64,000 bases of DNA. Origin: Staphylococcus delphini (GTDB lineage: Bacteria; Bacillota; Bacilli; Staphylococcales; Staphylococcaceae). A program made the position numbers and the translations under genes. How positions within the stretch are numbered: position 1 is the first letter of the stretch; every line of letters begins with the position of its first letter. The notes beneath the pieces were generated by a model. The model made no database searches. It saw only the letters and a list, made by a program, of their open reading frames with translations, and was not told where the DNA came from. Positions 27,667-36,363 of this stretch are shown piece by piece. The stretch spans positions 620,001 through 684,000 of the forward strand of contig NZ_LR134263.1 of NCBI RefSeq assembly GCF_900636325.1, in the 5' to 3' direction.

Positions 27667-28497
27667 GTGAACATTACAGGACATCATCATATCTCAATGT
27701 ACACTAAAGATTTGGATCAAAACAAAGCATTTTATACGGAAACATTAGGGTTACACTTAACGAAAGAAACGGTGAACCAAGATGATCATGGGATGGTACA
27801 CATCTTTTACGGTGACCAACAAAATTCACCAGGCACATTGCTGACATTTTTTGAAATTCCAAATGCGGGTGCAATGCGTAAAGGAACAAACATGATTGCG
27901 AGAATTGGGCTACTCGTACCAAATGAAGCGGCACTTGATTTCTTTGAAGCACGCTTACAAGGAAAAGCGACAAATATTTCAAGAGGCACTTACATGGAAC
28001 AACCTGCACTGTATTTTGACGATCCAGATACATTGTCATATGTCATGATGGTGAATGGTGATGCAGTAATTCCAAATGGATGGCAAAATCCAGTCGATAA
28101 TGACATTCCTGCAGAGTATCAAATTTTAGGGTTGGGACCGATTGAAATTCACGTTGCAGATGCACAGAAAACGTTAGATTATTTACGCGACACATTAGAT
28201 TTTAAAGATAAAGCACAATTGGGTGAGCAGTCCGTCGTTGCGATTGATGCTCAAGGTTATTATTCAGACCTCGTAGTCATCGAAAAAAACGGATCTAACG
28301 TTCGACCAGGGCGCGGTTATGTTCATCATCACGCACTTGCAACAGAAAATGATGACACATTAAACCAACTCGTTTCACTACACGATGATTTAGCGGTCAA
28401 ACATTCAGGTGTCATTGATCGTATTTGGTTTAAATCGCTGTACTATCGTCAAAACAAAATTATGTATGAATTTGCAACGTTAGCACCAGGATTTTAA
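27667..28497 (+). CDS. VOC-family ring-cleaving dioxygenase (MhqO/CatE-type)
   Basis: 276 residues from GTG 27667, eight bases after GGAGG; the in-frame TTG at 27652 overlaps that site. Two glyoxalase/VOC modules (residues 1-130 and 145-275). Metal ligands: H in ITGHHHISM (N-terminal) and IEIHVAD (second module), plus the C-terminal YEFAT glutamate. Paralogues degrade or detoxify catechols and quinones with Fe2+. The QsrR-type operator in its promoter supports a quinone-defence role. Confidence 0.9.
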   Translation: MNITGHHHISMYTKDLDQNKAFYTETLGLHLTKETVNQDDHGMVHIFYGDQQNSPGTLLTFFEIPNAGAMRKGTNMIARIGLLVPNEAALDFFEARLQGKATNISRGTYMEQPALYFDDPDTLSYVMMVNGDAVIPNGWQNPVDNDIPAEYQILGLGPIEIHVADAQKTLDYLRDTLDFKDKAQLGEQSVVAIDAQGYYSDLVVIEKNGSNVRPGRGYVHHHALATENDDTLNQLVSLHDDLAVKHSGVIDRIWFKSLYYRQNKIMYEFATLAPGF

Positions 28498-28558
28498 ACC
28501 ACATTGATTTTAACAATGAATGAAAGAACCGGAACCCAGGATTTAGGAGGAAGCAAGC

Positions 28559-29203
28559 ATGTATCGCGCAGTCATTTTTGATTTTGATGGTACGATTATC
28601 GATACCGAACAACATTTATATGAAACAGTGAATCGTTATTTGAATGAGGCAGGTCATGACAATATGAGCGCAGACTTTTATCGTTCGAATATTGGCGGAC
28701 GTGCGCTAGGGATTCACCAACATTTACTCACCCATTTAGGAGAAACGTTAACAGATCAAGTCTATCAAGAACATTATGAGACGGCCGGACAACTGCCTTT
28801 AAGACCTGGTGTGTTAGCACTGATGCAACAACTGCATCAACGTCATATTCCGATAGGGATTGCTTCAAGTAGTACAAGACACCACATTGAGTCATTAGTC
28901 CAGAAGTTAGGTATCGAAAAGTATATTTCAGTGATTAAAGGTCGAGAAGATGTAGAAACAGTAAAACCTGCTCCTGATTTATATTTAGCTGCGGTACAAG
29001 CATTGAATTATAGTCCGGCGCATTGTTTAGCGATTGAGGATTCAGTGAATGGTGCGACAGGCGCGATACGTGCAGGACTTGACGTTATCGTGAACCCAAA
29101 TCAATTCACGGCTCAGAGCGATTTTTCAGAATTGGACTTGCTTGCTAAAGATGTCGATTTGAGCCAAGTCGTCGCGCAATATTTTGATGGAGTACACCAA
29201 TGA
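28559..29203 (+). CDS. HAD-family hydrolase (beta-phosphoglucomutase-like)
   Basis: 214 residues, TTAGGAGG before the ATG. HAD motifs: FDFDGTIIDTE (residues 6-16, nucleophile and acid Asp), SSS in IGIASSSTRH (about 100-109), lysine in VKPAPDLYL, and EDSVNGATGAIRAG (motif IV). Cap domain between residues 17 and 80 as in the PgmB/YhcW group. Cytoplasmic sugar-phosphate or nucleotide phosphatase; substrate unknown. Sixty-one bases after the dioxygenase, likely the same transcript. Overlaps the next gene by four bases. Confidence 0.9.
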   Translation: MYRAVIFDFDGTIIDTEQHLYETVNRYLNEAGHDNMSADFYRSNIGGRALGIHQHLLTHLGETLTDQVYQEHYETAGQLPLRPGVLALMQQLHQRHIPIGIASSSTRHHIESLVQKLGIEKYISVIKGREDVETVKPAPDLYLAAVQALNYSPAHCLAIEDSVNGATGAIRAGLDVIVNPNQFTAQSDFSELDLLAKDVDLSQVVAQYFDGVHQ

Positions 29204-29391
29204 GTTTAGAAATGATTTTATTTTTCATCGTGGCGCCTTTGATTATTTTAGTGGGTAATTTAGTATTAGCGCCACGTTTTCAAAAGCATATTCCGATGCG
29301 CGTGCATGTGTTATCCGCTGTAACAGGACTCATCGTTTACGCAGTGCTTGCTTCAATCATTTATTATTTTTTCTTACAAGGTAAAATTTAA
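29200..29391 (+). CDS. Small two-helix membrane protein
   Basis: 63 residues with two hydrophobic helices (about 4-23 and 37-60). Start overlaps the HAD gene stop (ATGAG), so it is translationally coupled. Not recognised; followed by a terminator that closes the dioxygenase-HAD transcript. Confidence 0.7.
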   Translation: MSLEMILFFIVAPLIILVGNLVLAPRFQKHIPMRVHVLSAVTGLIVYAVLASIIYYFFLQGKI

Positions 29392-29396
29392 TGTCA

Positions 29397-29441
29397 AACG
29401 TAGGTACCATGCTCATTTGAGTGGATGGTATCTGCGTTTTT
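29397..29441 (+). terminator. Terminator of the dioxygenase-HAD transcript
   Basis: AACGTAGGTACCAT (29397-29410) pairs with ATGGTATCTGCGTT (29425-29438) with wobble pairs, T-rich tail. Confidence 0.7.
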
Positions 29442-29546
29442 CTTTTGGAATATGGACTGTGTTATTTGTTGCAAATGAGATGTGACAATGTGGAAAGCGT
29501 GATAACAAGGGAGGCATTTATCTGTCTGGAATAACAAAGAGAAAGT

Positions 29547-29596
29547 TCATGACACCACAAGTTCAGTTCAACAATGATTCTGTTGTGATGTCATGA
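29547..29596 (-). terminator. Hairpin downstream of the two small membrane genes
   Basis: TCATGACACCACAA and TTGTGATGTCATGA form a 14-bp stem eight bases beyond the stop at 29604, on the minus strand. The U tract is weak. Confidence 0.5.
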
Positions 29597-29603
29597 GGAG
29601 GGT

Positions 29604-29786
29604 CTAGGTTAATAATAAGATGGCAGCAATAATTAACACTAATAGCATGGCGTCTACACCGACCATTAATTTATAACGTGTGTTCTCAGTGCCTTCTTTT
29701 GAGGTTTTATATAACATATAGGCATTAGGAAGAAAACTAATTAAAAGAATTACGATGACAATGATACCAATCGTCTGTGTTGACAT
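29604..29786 (-). CDS. Small membrane protein, unknown function
   Basis: 60 residues with two membrane helices (about 5-25 and 40-59) joined by a charged loop (KTSKEGTENTRYK). AAGGAGTGATG precedes the ATG and overlaps the end of the upstream 111-residue gene, six bases away. Not recognised. Confidence 0.7.
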   Translation of the reverse strand: MSTQTIGIIVIVILLISFLPNAYMLYKTSKEGTENTRYKLMVGVDAMLLVLIIAAILLLT

Positions 29787-29792
29787 ATTTCA

Positions 29793-30128
29793 TCACTCCT
29801 TAAAAAAACGTTGTCGTATTGCACCGACGATTAAGCCAATTGCAACCCCGATTGCAAGACCTACTAAAGCATGCGCTAGCCATTGCCCTACGAGTATACC
29901 TAAGATGATGCCAATAAGTAGGGGAGGGCCATAAATGCGTTTTCGTGTGTCGTGACTTAAAAGCGTGAAGACGACGAAGTATAATATCGCAAAGACAATG
30001 GCAACGAGTATTGAACGTAGCAATAACTCGGTTGTCGTATAGGTGGATTGTGTTTGATTTAGGAAGAAAAAGAGTAGACCTAAAATAATTGAGATGAGGA
30101 CACCTCTAACGATACGTGTGCGATCCAT
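29793..30128 (-). CDS. Small membrane protein, unknown function
   Basis: 111 residues with three or four membrane helices: about 8-25, 37-57, 70-84 and 88-104, the last two glycine-rich (IGIILGILVGQWLAHALVG). TAAGGAGC before the ATG. Forms a tight pair with the 60-residue protein downstream. Not recognised. Confidence 0.7.
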   Translation of the reverse strand: MDRTRIVRGVLISIILGLLFFFLNQTQSTYTTTELLLRSILVAIVFAILYFVVFTLLSHDTRKRIYGPPLLIGIILGILVGQWLAHALVGLAIGVAIGLIVGAIRQRFFKE

Positions 30129-30215
30129 AATATGCTCCTTAGTCTTTGAATTGTCCCTATTATAACATAGACCGCAATCAATGATGACGTGTACTCATCT
30201 ATCACAAATGATGCA

Positions 30216-31058
30216 TTAGTTCTTCTTGTTTTCCTTTTTAATCGCTTTGAATTGACCGTGATCATTCAGATAAGCATAAAATAGGCCGATGATTAGGCCA
30301 CCGCCGATATAGTTGCCAAGTAAAGCGCCGATAATGTTTTTAGTCATATGTAGCATATTGAAAGCGTCTGTTTGATAAATGGCACTGGCAATAAACAAAC
30401 AAGCATTATAAACAACGTGTTCATAGCCCATAAACGCGAAAATCGTTACACCGAACATCATGACAAATATTTTGGCCAACACATCATCAATCTGCATGGC
30501 AATGACTAATGCAATGTTAATAAAGAAATTGGCGAAAATGGCACGGACTAAAATGTTTTGAAAACTATAATCATGAATTTTGACCTGAACGGTATGATCG
30601 AGCATTTGTAGCATATCCGGTGTCATGACGTTGGAAAACCGAAGTAAACTAAACAAAATGACAGCACCCATCATATTTCCAACAAAACATAACGTGAATA
30701 TTTTAAGTACCCGTGTTGGACGAATCAAGTGATAATACAATCCCACCGTAAAATACATGAAATTACTCGTCAGAAGCTCAGAGTTGGTGAACAAAATTAA
30801 CACGAGGGCAAAACTAAAAGTAAATGCACCCGCCATATTCACGAGACCAGGCGCTACGTCAGGCGCAAATGTTGTTTTAACTGCTAATACAAAAACGGTA
30901 ATGATGCTAATAATAAATCCAGCCATCATCGCTCTTAATAAATAACGTCTTAGATAAAAGCTCTGAAGTACATCTTTCTTTTGAATTGTCTCAATAATAT
31001 TTGAAACCCACTGGCGACCATAAAAAATTGTATCCCATTTAATATTAGTATCCTTCAT
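30216..31058 (-). CDS. Formate/nitrite transporter (FNT/FocA-NirC family)
   Basis: 280 residues, six membrane helices, GAAAGGAATC before the ATG. FNT features: LFTNSELLTSNFMYFTVGL (filter region, about 92-110), NFFINIALVIA, and FAFMGYEHVVYNACLF with the pore histidine (about 207-222). FNT pentamers pass formate or nitrite. A Rex-type operator upstream links it to fermentation, where pyruvate formate-lyase makes formate; fdhF is 9 kb away. Confidence 0.92.
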   Translation of the reverse strand: MKDTNIKWDTIFYGRQWVSNIIETIQKKDVLQSFYLRRYLLRAMMAGFIISIITVFVLAVKTTFAPDVAPGLVNMAGAFTFSFALVLILFTNSELLTSNFMYFTVGLYYHLIRPTRVLKIFTLCFVGNMMGAVILFSLLRFSNVMTPDMLQMLDHTVQVKIHDYSFQNILVRAIFANFFINIALVIAMQIDDVLAKIFVMMFGVTIFAFMGYEHVVYNACLFIASAIYQTDAFNMLHMTKNIIGALLGNYIGGGLIIGLFYAYLNDHGQFKAIKKENKKN

Positions 31059-31111
31059 AAATTAGATTCCTTTCTTAAATAATAAACCTAGTATAAGCAA
31101 TTCGGATGATA

Positions 31112-31129
31112 ATGTGAATATAATCACAA
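31112..31129 (-). promoter_or_regulatory. Rex-type operator upstream of the FNT gene
   Basis: On the minus strand TTGTGATTATATTCACAT, which agrees with the staphylococcal Rex consensus TTGTGAAW4TTCACAA at 16 of 18 positions. It lies 54 bases before the FNT ATG. Rex represses fermentation genes at low NADH/NAD+. The rest of the 369-base gap to the permease gene holds the permease -10 (TATAAT, 31355-31360) and nothing else I can support. Confidence 0.6.
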
Positions 31130-31427
31130 TACATTAATGTGACAATATTTCGACGGTCGACGATGCAAGCGCTATCATATCGAAGCGTGATTTTTAATAG
31201 GATAACGATACTGTTGTATAGGATGACCGATATATCAAGGGTTAAAGCTGTAACGGATATATATACGCATCAAGGCTGTTTGGCGTTGAAAATAAGAATT
31301 TAAATGAATGGGTTAACATTTTTAATTTTTTCTTCAAATTCTGATAGTTTATAGTATAATAGCGACATGCACGGTTCAACATCAATTTTATATGAGTAGG
31401 GGTTACAAAAGGAGATGGAACGTTGTC

Positions 31428-32816
31428 ATGGAAGATAATCAATTACACAGAGGATTAAGTTCTCGACAGATTCAAATGATCGCACTCGGTGGTACTATCG
31501 GTGTCGGTTTATTCATGGGGGCATCTAGTACGATTGCGTGGACAGGTCCCTCTGTCATTTTTGCATATTTAGTTGCAGGTTTGTTTTTATTTTTAATCAT
31601 GCGCGCAATGGGAGAAATGGTCTATCTTGATCCATCAACTGGTTCATTTGCAAACTATGCGACAGACTATATCCACCCTGTTGCTGGTTACGTGACTGCA
31701 TGGGCCAACATTTTTCAATGGATTGTTGTAGGGATGTCAGAAGTCATCGCAGTTGGCGCATATATGAAGTTTTGGTTTCCAGAGTTACCAACATGGATTC
31801 CAGGTCTGATTGTCATTGTTCTGTTAACTGCAGCCAATGCGGTGTCTGTAAAAGCGTTTGGCGAATTTGAATTTTGGTTTGCGATGATTAAAATCGTGAC
31901 AATTATTTTGATGATTATTGCTGGTTTCGGTTTGATTTTCTTCGGTATAGGGAACGGAGGCAATCCAATCGGTCTTAGCAATCTTACAGCACATGGTGGT
32001 TTCATGCCGAATGGTTGGTTAGGCTTTTTCTTTGCTTTATCTATTGTTATCGGTTCATATCAAGGGGTTGAGTTGATCGGTATTACAGCAGGTGAAACAA
32101 AGGATCCTCAAAAAAATATTAAAAAAGCTGTAAACGGCGTCATTTGGCGTATTTTAATCTTTTATATCGGTGCCATCTTTGTCATTGTAACGGTTTATCC
32201 TTGGAATGAATTGCACGACATTGGTAGCCCATTTGTTGCAACATTCGCAAAAATCGGAATTACGATTGCAGCAGGTTTAATTAACTTCGTTGTGATTACA
32301 GCAGCGATGTCAGGCTGTAACTCGGGTATTTTCAGTTCAAGTCGTATGATTTTTACTTTAGCACAACATCGTCAATTACCAGCGATATTTACAAAAGTTA
32401 TGAGAAACGGTGTGCCATTTTACACAGTTTTAGCTGTATCCATTGGTATTTTAATTGGTGTCATTTTAAATGTTGTATTACCACAGTTTATCGATGGCTC
32501 TGAAAATATTTTCGTTTATGTGTATAGTGCATCTATTTTACCTGGGATGATTCCATGGTTTATGATTTTATTTAGCCATATTCAATTTAGAAAGAAATTT
32601 CCAGAAAAATTAGAAAACCATCCTTTCAAAATGCCACTTGCACCAGTGACAAACTATCTGTCTATCGCATTTTTATTAACGGTGTTAGTCGCAATGTTAA
32701 TTAATCATGAAACACGTGTATCTGTGATTATTGGTTTCTTATTCTTAGGTTTTATGGCTGTATTTTTCTTCTTACGCGGCTATCATAAACGTGACAAAGA
32801 AGAATTTAAATTATAA
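31428..32816 (+). CDS. Amino-acid permease (APC superfamily, AAT family)
   Basis: 462 residues from ATG 31428 (AAAGGAGATGG upstream; the longer frame adds a basic stretch unlike the family). Twelve membrane segments. N-terminal signature LHRGLSSRQIQMIALGGTIGVGLFMG, split here as residues 6-31, is the AAT-family hallmark with the substrate-binding GTIGVGL. Cytoplasmic loop ITAGETKDPQKNIKKAV is also typical. Proton-coupled uptake of a neutral or aromatic amino acid; substrate not determined. Confidence 0.9.
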   Translation: MEDNQLHRGLSSRQIQMIALGGTIGVGLFMGASSTIAWTGPSVIFAYLVAGLFLFLIMRAMGEMVYLDPSTGSFANYATDYIHPVAGYVTAWANIFQWIVVGMSEVIAVGAYMKFWFPELPTWIPGLIVIVLLTAANAVSVKAFGEFEFWFAMIKIVTIILMIIAGFGLIFFGIGNGGNPIGLSNLTAHGGFMPNGWLGFFFALSIVIGSYQGVELIGITAGETKDPQKNIKKAVNGVIWRILIFYIGAIFVIVTVYPWNELHDIGSPFVATFAKIGITIAAGLINFVVITAAMSGCNSGIFSSSRMIFTLAQHRQLPAIFTKVMRNGVPFYTVLAVSIGILIGVILNVVLPQFIDGSENIFVYVYSASILPGMIPWFMILFSHIQFRKKFPEKLENHPFKMPLAPVTNYLSIAFLLTVLVAMLINHETRVSVIIGFLFLGFMAVFFFLRGYHKRDKEEFKL

Positions 32817-33011
32817 AAGTAACAGGCATCGTGTTGTATTTTGGGAAAGAGATGCATAACGATATCATAATGATCGAGCTTATATTCGCATAGTTGAGAT
32901 GAATCCGTGCTTCAATATGCGTGTCTATTTTTAATTGTAAAGCGTGTTTAAAGTGGGATGGCGCATGTCATTCCGCTTTTTAAATTTGCTAAAAATCGCG
33001 CAAACAGTGTT

Positions 33012-33365
33012 TTAACGTGTGACCGTACACATTTGGAAATAAGCACGTGTTTGTATAATCTGTTGGATATAACTTTGATTCAATTTACTTTGACTGCCGA
33101 ATTCAATAGGGACTAATGGATTGTGATACAAGTTGTAAAGGCAAAAATAATAAAGGTCGTAAGGATAGGGACGGTTTGCATCCGTATGAACGGGTTGAGG
33201 TGATTGTTGATAATGCGATTGAACTTTCGCTTTCAAAGTCGTCAGTATGTCTTGTGCGTGTTCGGGATCACGAGTGTAGGTTAAATCATAAGTCGTAGTT
33301 AAGTCTAACAGTTCATTCAAAACCTTAAGTGCCTGCATCAAATTGGGCGTTTCATAACCGTTCAT
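33012..33365 (-). CDS. Uncharacterised protein
   Basis: 117 residues from ATG 33365, with GAAAGGACGC upstream; a longer in-frame start lacks a site. Tyr/Gln/Leu-rich, no membrane segment, probably helical. Contains RPYPYDLYYFCLYNLYHN (about 66-83). Not recognised and stands alone between the permease and a CPBP protease gene. Confidence 0.6.
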   Translation of the reverse strand: MNGYETPNLMQALKVLNELLDLTTTYDLTYTRDPEHAQDILTTLKAKVQSHYQQSPQPVHTDANRPYPYDLYYFCLYNLYHNPLVPIEFGSQSKLNQSYIQQIIQTRAYFQMCTVTR

Positions 33366-33509
33366 CACTAGCGTCCTTTCATGAAATAATATATAGTATA
33401 ACAAGAATCATTCACGCGTGTAAGGGTTGTATGAAACTGTAAAAAAAGTCACGGGTCTGTGATATGTATACAACCGTTCGTACATTTTTAAAGGAAAGAG
33501 AGTATTCAA

Positions 33510-34241
33510 ATGTCAAAATATAAATGGAAAGATATTGCTTGGCGAGACTTATTATTAGTTCCTATTGTGCTCGTTGCAACGTTCGTCTTTAGCATACTTG
33601 CAGCTATCATTAGTTTTGTGTTTTTTAATGTGAGTGAAGCGGCGTTGTTGTCTGACTCAAATGCGCTTGTCGCACAAGTCATCGCTACAGTCGTTGCTTA
33701 CTTGATTGTCATCCTCAGTTTTTACTTGTTACATTATCAAACGATGGGGCAACGTTTTATGAAGGGGCTTCAAGGGATACGCCAATACATATTTTGGATC
33801 GTAGGCGCGTACCTCGTTGCACAAGCCGCTTCAACACTTTATGGTTATTTACAACAGTTTTTGCCCGCACACTTTCAATATGATACGACGCAAAACGAGA
33901 TGCTGATTGACCAACTTTTCGCTATTCCGTGGTTTACACCAATCAATTTCATGATGATTGTCATATTAGCCCCGGTCGTTGAAGAAATTTTCTTCCGTCA
34001 TATTTTAATTGGAGAATTAGGTAAGAAGTTAAACTTTAAAGTCATGGCCGTCATATCAGCCTTGCTATTTGCGGGGGTACACGTACTTCAAGCGACATCC
34101 CCATTTGAAATAATCGATTACTTAATTTTAGCCGTGCCACTTGTGTTCTTATATATGAAAAGTGGCCGTAACTTAGGTGTGTCGATCGCCTTTCACATGT
34201 TAAATAATTTTATTTCGTTCGTGGTCACAATCATGCAATAG
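33510..34241 (+). CDS. CPBP-family intramembrane glutamic protease
   Basis: 243 residues, eight membrane helices. Complete CPBP active-site set: E158-E159-x-x-x-R163 in APVVEEIFFRH, H191 in FAGVH and H229-x-x-x-N233 in FHMLNN. Such membrane proteases process prenylated or peptide substrates; in staphylococci relatives act in quorum sensing and surface protein display. Unlike LyrA in this window, the motifs are intact, so an active protease is expected. Ends at a terminator shared with the convergent HTH gene. Confidence 0.9.
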   Translation: MSKYKWKDIAWRDLLLVPIVLVATFVFSILAAIISFVFFNVSEAALLSDSNALVAQVIATVVAYLIVILSFYLLHYQTMGQRFMKGLQGIRQYIFWIVGAYLVAQAASTLYGYLQQFLPAHFQYDTTQNEMLIDQLFAIPWFTPINFMMIVILAPVVEEIFFRHILIGELGKKLNFKVMAVISALLFAGVHVLQATSPFEIIDYLILAVPLVFLYMKSGRNLGVSIAFHMLNNFISFVVTIMQ

Positions 34242-34256
34242 TGACAACGCGCATAG

Positions 34257-34298
34257 AAAAAAACCAATGTTACGCTTTTAGGCATAACATTGGTTTTA
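34257..34298. terminator. Bidirectional terminator between the CPBP and HTH genes
   Basis: AAACCAATGTTA (34261-34272) and TAACATTGGTTT (34285-34296) form a perfect 12-bp stem, with A and T runs on the two sides. Confidence 0.85.
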
Positions 34299-34997
34299 TT
34301 GATGTTTTGAATCTTTTAAATAGGTTTCGTAGTTCTCAAGTGTAATATCGTTCGTTTGTATTGATTTTTGGAAAGAATATGATATGTCTTCAATCGTAGA
34401 GATATCAACATATTGTGTATAATCGCCGCCAATATGATAAACAATCGCTTGCCAACCGTCGTGACGTGCAATCAGGCCAATAAAAATGACATTTTCGAAG
34501 CGTTGTTCGCCCTTTGCATCGCTTTTATAGTCAATACCCATCACTTTGCGCTCTTGGCAATAAATTAAAATGTCACTGAATTGAACGGGCAAGCGTGGAT
34601 GCTGACGTGTTTCGTATAAAACGTATTGATCCAGTTGGCGTAATGTACGTCGAATATGTGTATACGGTTGTTTTAATATTTTTTGAATGAGATGATTCGT
34701 TGCAGCTTCATAAGGCAATGTTGACTGTGCTTGACTTTCTTTTAATATCAAATAGAGCGCTTGTAATTCTGTTTGTGTCAAGTTCAATTGATAGTAATGT
34801 TGATTCGCTTGAAGTTGGTAGCCACCATACATCCCGGCATGTGCGACGATTTGAACGCCTTTTCCTTCTAATTCTTGCATGTCGCGTAAAATAGTTCGTT
34901 TAGAAACGTTGAGAGCTTGCGCTAATTCAAGAGCAGTCATCGGTTTGTCTTGTTGAATCAAGGCCAACAGCTTCTTTTGCCGTGCTTCTTTATTCAT
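34296..34997 (-). CDS. HTH-domain transcriptional regulator (YafY/WYL-like layout)
   Basis: 233 residues from ATG 34997, after GGGAGGGG. N-terminal HTH_11/DeoR-type helix-turn-helix (residues 5-60: TALELAQALNVSKRTILRDMQELEGKG, recognition helix SKRTILRDM). The C-terminal part resembles the ligand-sensing region of WYL-type regulators, but a clear WYL triad is not seen. Target genes unknown; the divergent neighbour is the RsaI small RNA. Confidence 0.82.
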   Translation of the reverse strand: MNKEARQKKLLALIQQDKPMTALELAQALNVSKRTILRDMQELEGKGVQIVAHAGMYGGYQLQANQHYYQLNLTQTELQALYLILKESQAQSTLPYEAATNHLIQKILKQPYTHIRRTLRQLDQYVLYETRQHPRLPVQFSDILIYCQERKVMGIDYKSDAKGEQRFENVIFIGLIARHDGWQAIVYHIGGDYTQYVDISTIEDISYSFQKSIQTNDITLENYETYLKDSKHQ

Positions 34998-35125
34998 ACG
35001 AACCCCTCCCAAACATGTTTAACAATATTATAGCATATCGATTAAATAATTATAGTGAAAGACTTTTTCCATCTCAATTGCACGATAAAGTGAAAAATGT
35101 AAATAAAAAGTGTACAAAAAGTTTT

Positions 35126-35163
35126 AGAAAACGCTTACATTTATAGCGGAAATATGTTATAGT
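35126..35163 (+). promoter_or_regulatory. RsaI promoter with CcpA (cre) site
   Basis: A candidate -10 TATAGT (35158-35163) lies 18 bases after AGAAAACGCTTACA (35126-35139), which fits the cre consensus TGNAARCGNWWWCA with one mismatch and occupies the -35 region. Repression by CcpA in glucose is the known mode for RsaI in S. aureus. Confidence 0.7.
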
Positions 35164-35169
35164 GTAGTT

Positions 35170-35333
35170 AGCTACTAGGGGGATGGTACAAGAAATGTTC
35201 AAATAAAGGGGTATCTATCAACATTGATAGTAATGTTTGAATGATGAATTGTACTAATTCTAGTTTAACATCTTCAATATTTATTACTTACTTTCCTTTC
35301 TATGCCGGTTGGTTCACGCCAGCCGGTTTTTTT
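35170..35333 (+). ncRNA. rsaI: Small regulatory RNA RsaI (RsaOG)
   Basis: A stand-alone transcription unit of about 164 bases in a 453-base gap without a coding frame. It runs from just after the -10 to a strong terminator (GCCGGTTGG/CCAGCCGGT, T7). It contains a G-rich element (CTAGGGGGATGG, near 35175) and a CU-rich single-stranded element (TTACTTTCCTTTCT, near 35290), the two conserved parts of RsaI. Position also matches: S. aureus rsaI lies beside the suhB-like gene. In S. aureus it is CcpA-repressed and retunes sugar uptake and metabolism. The 5' end is estimated. Confidence 0.82.
35304..35333 (+). terminator. RsaI terminator
   Basis: Stem 35304-35312 with 35319-35327, 6-base loop TTCACG, then a run of seven T. 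Confidence 0.88.
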
Positions 35334-35450
35334 CGTGCATCAATTAGATATTGTACGCCATGATGATTTTAATGCATATCTTTTAAAGAACGCCCAAAAA
35401 CTTTTGTTCTTCTGTATAATGGAACTAACATAGATAAAGAGGTGATACAT

Positions 35451-36245
35451 ATGTTATCTGAATCAGAGCGTCATAAAATAGATCAACATGTCCAACAATG
35501 GATTCAGCAGATGACACAAGAAATCCCTAATCTGATTCATCAAATTCAAACCGACACGAAATCCAGTCGTTATGATCTTGTGACGAATGTTGATCGAACG
35601 ATTGAAACAAGATTTGAACAATTTTTAAAAACGTATTATCCACACCACCACTTATATGGAGAAGAAGCGCATCATGACACGCATCATTTAAAAGAGGGCC
35701 ATACGTGGTTGATTGATCCGATAGATGGGACCGCAAATTTAGTCAAACAACAAGATGACTTTTGCATGATTATTGGCTATTTTGTTGAAGGGGAGCCACA
35801 ACTTTCCTATATCTATGATTATCCAAGACAAAAACTGTATCGTGCTGTGAAAGGAAGCGGGGCATTTTTGAATGACAAGCTGTTGCCATTCGTCACATCC
35901 CAGCCTTTGAAAGATCAGATTATTTCATTTAACAATCGTGTATTGAATGATGAAACGATGCATGACTTATTAGATGCATCATTTGGTTATCGTTTAATTG
36001 GTGCTTGTGGACTTGATTCAGCACGCGTGATTACAGGGCAGTTCGGTGCACATATTCATACGAATGCGAAACCTTGGGACATCGCGGCTCAATTTTTATT
36101 TGCACAAGAACTTGGTTTAAAGATGACGGATTTCCATCAACAGCCTATCGATTTTGTTCGTGGTGGTCCATTTATTATCAGTAATCCAGGGTGTTACGAA
36201 ACAATTTTAGACATATTGTTATCTAATGGAGGCTATCAAAAGTAG
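35451..36245 (+). CDS. suhB: Inositol monophosphatase family protein (SuhB-like)
   Basis: 264 residues from ATG 35451, seven bases after AGAGGTG. Mg-dependent phosphatase fold: YDLVTNVDRTIE (residues about 44-55), GEEAHHD (about 67-73, metal glutamate), the core motif WLIDPIDGTANLV (about 85-97) and AKPWDIAAQFLFAQELG (about 203-219, metal aspartate). Likely hydrolyses inositol phosphate, a sugar phosphate or pAp-like nucleotide; substrate not fixed by sequence. Gene symbol follows the S. aureus name of the syntenic gene. Confidence 0.88.
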   Translation: MLSESERHKIDQHVQQWIQQMTQEIPNLIHQIQTDTKSSRYDLVTNVDRTIETRFEQFLKTYYPHHHLYGEEAHHDTHHLKEGHTWLIDPIDGTANLVKQQDDFCMIIGYFVEGEPQLSYIYDYPRQKLYRAVKGSGAFLNDKLLPFVTSQPLKDQIISFNNRVLNDETMHDLLDASFGYRLIGACGLDSARVITGQFGAHIHTNAKPWDIAAQFLFAQELGLKMTDFHQQPIDFVRGGPFIISNPGCYETILDILLSNGGYQK

Positions 36246-36363
36246 AGTTGCGTCTAAAGACCGATTTCGTTCGACAAACTTTACTGTAAAATAACACTTA
36301 ATATGTGACGGGATCATATTTTCATGTATCTCCATAAAGCTTGATCAATACATTCGGAAAGAA

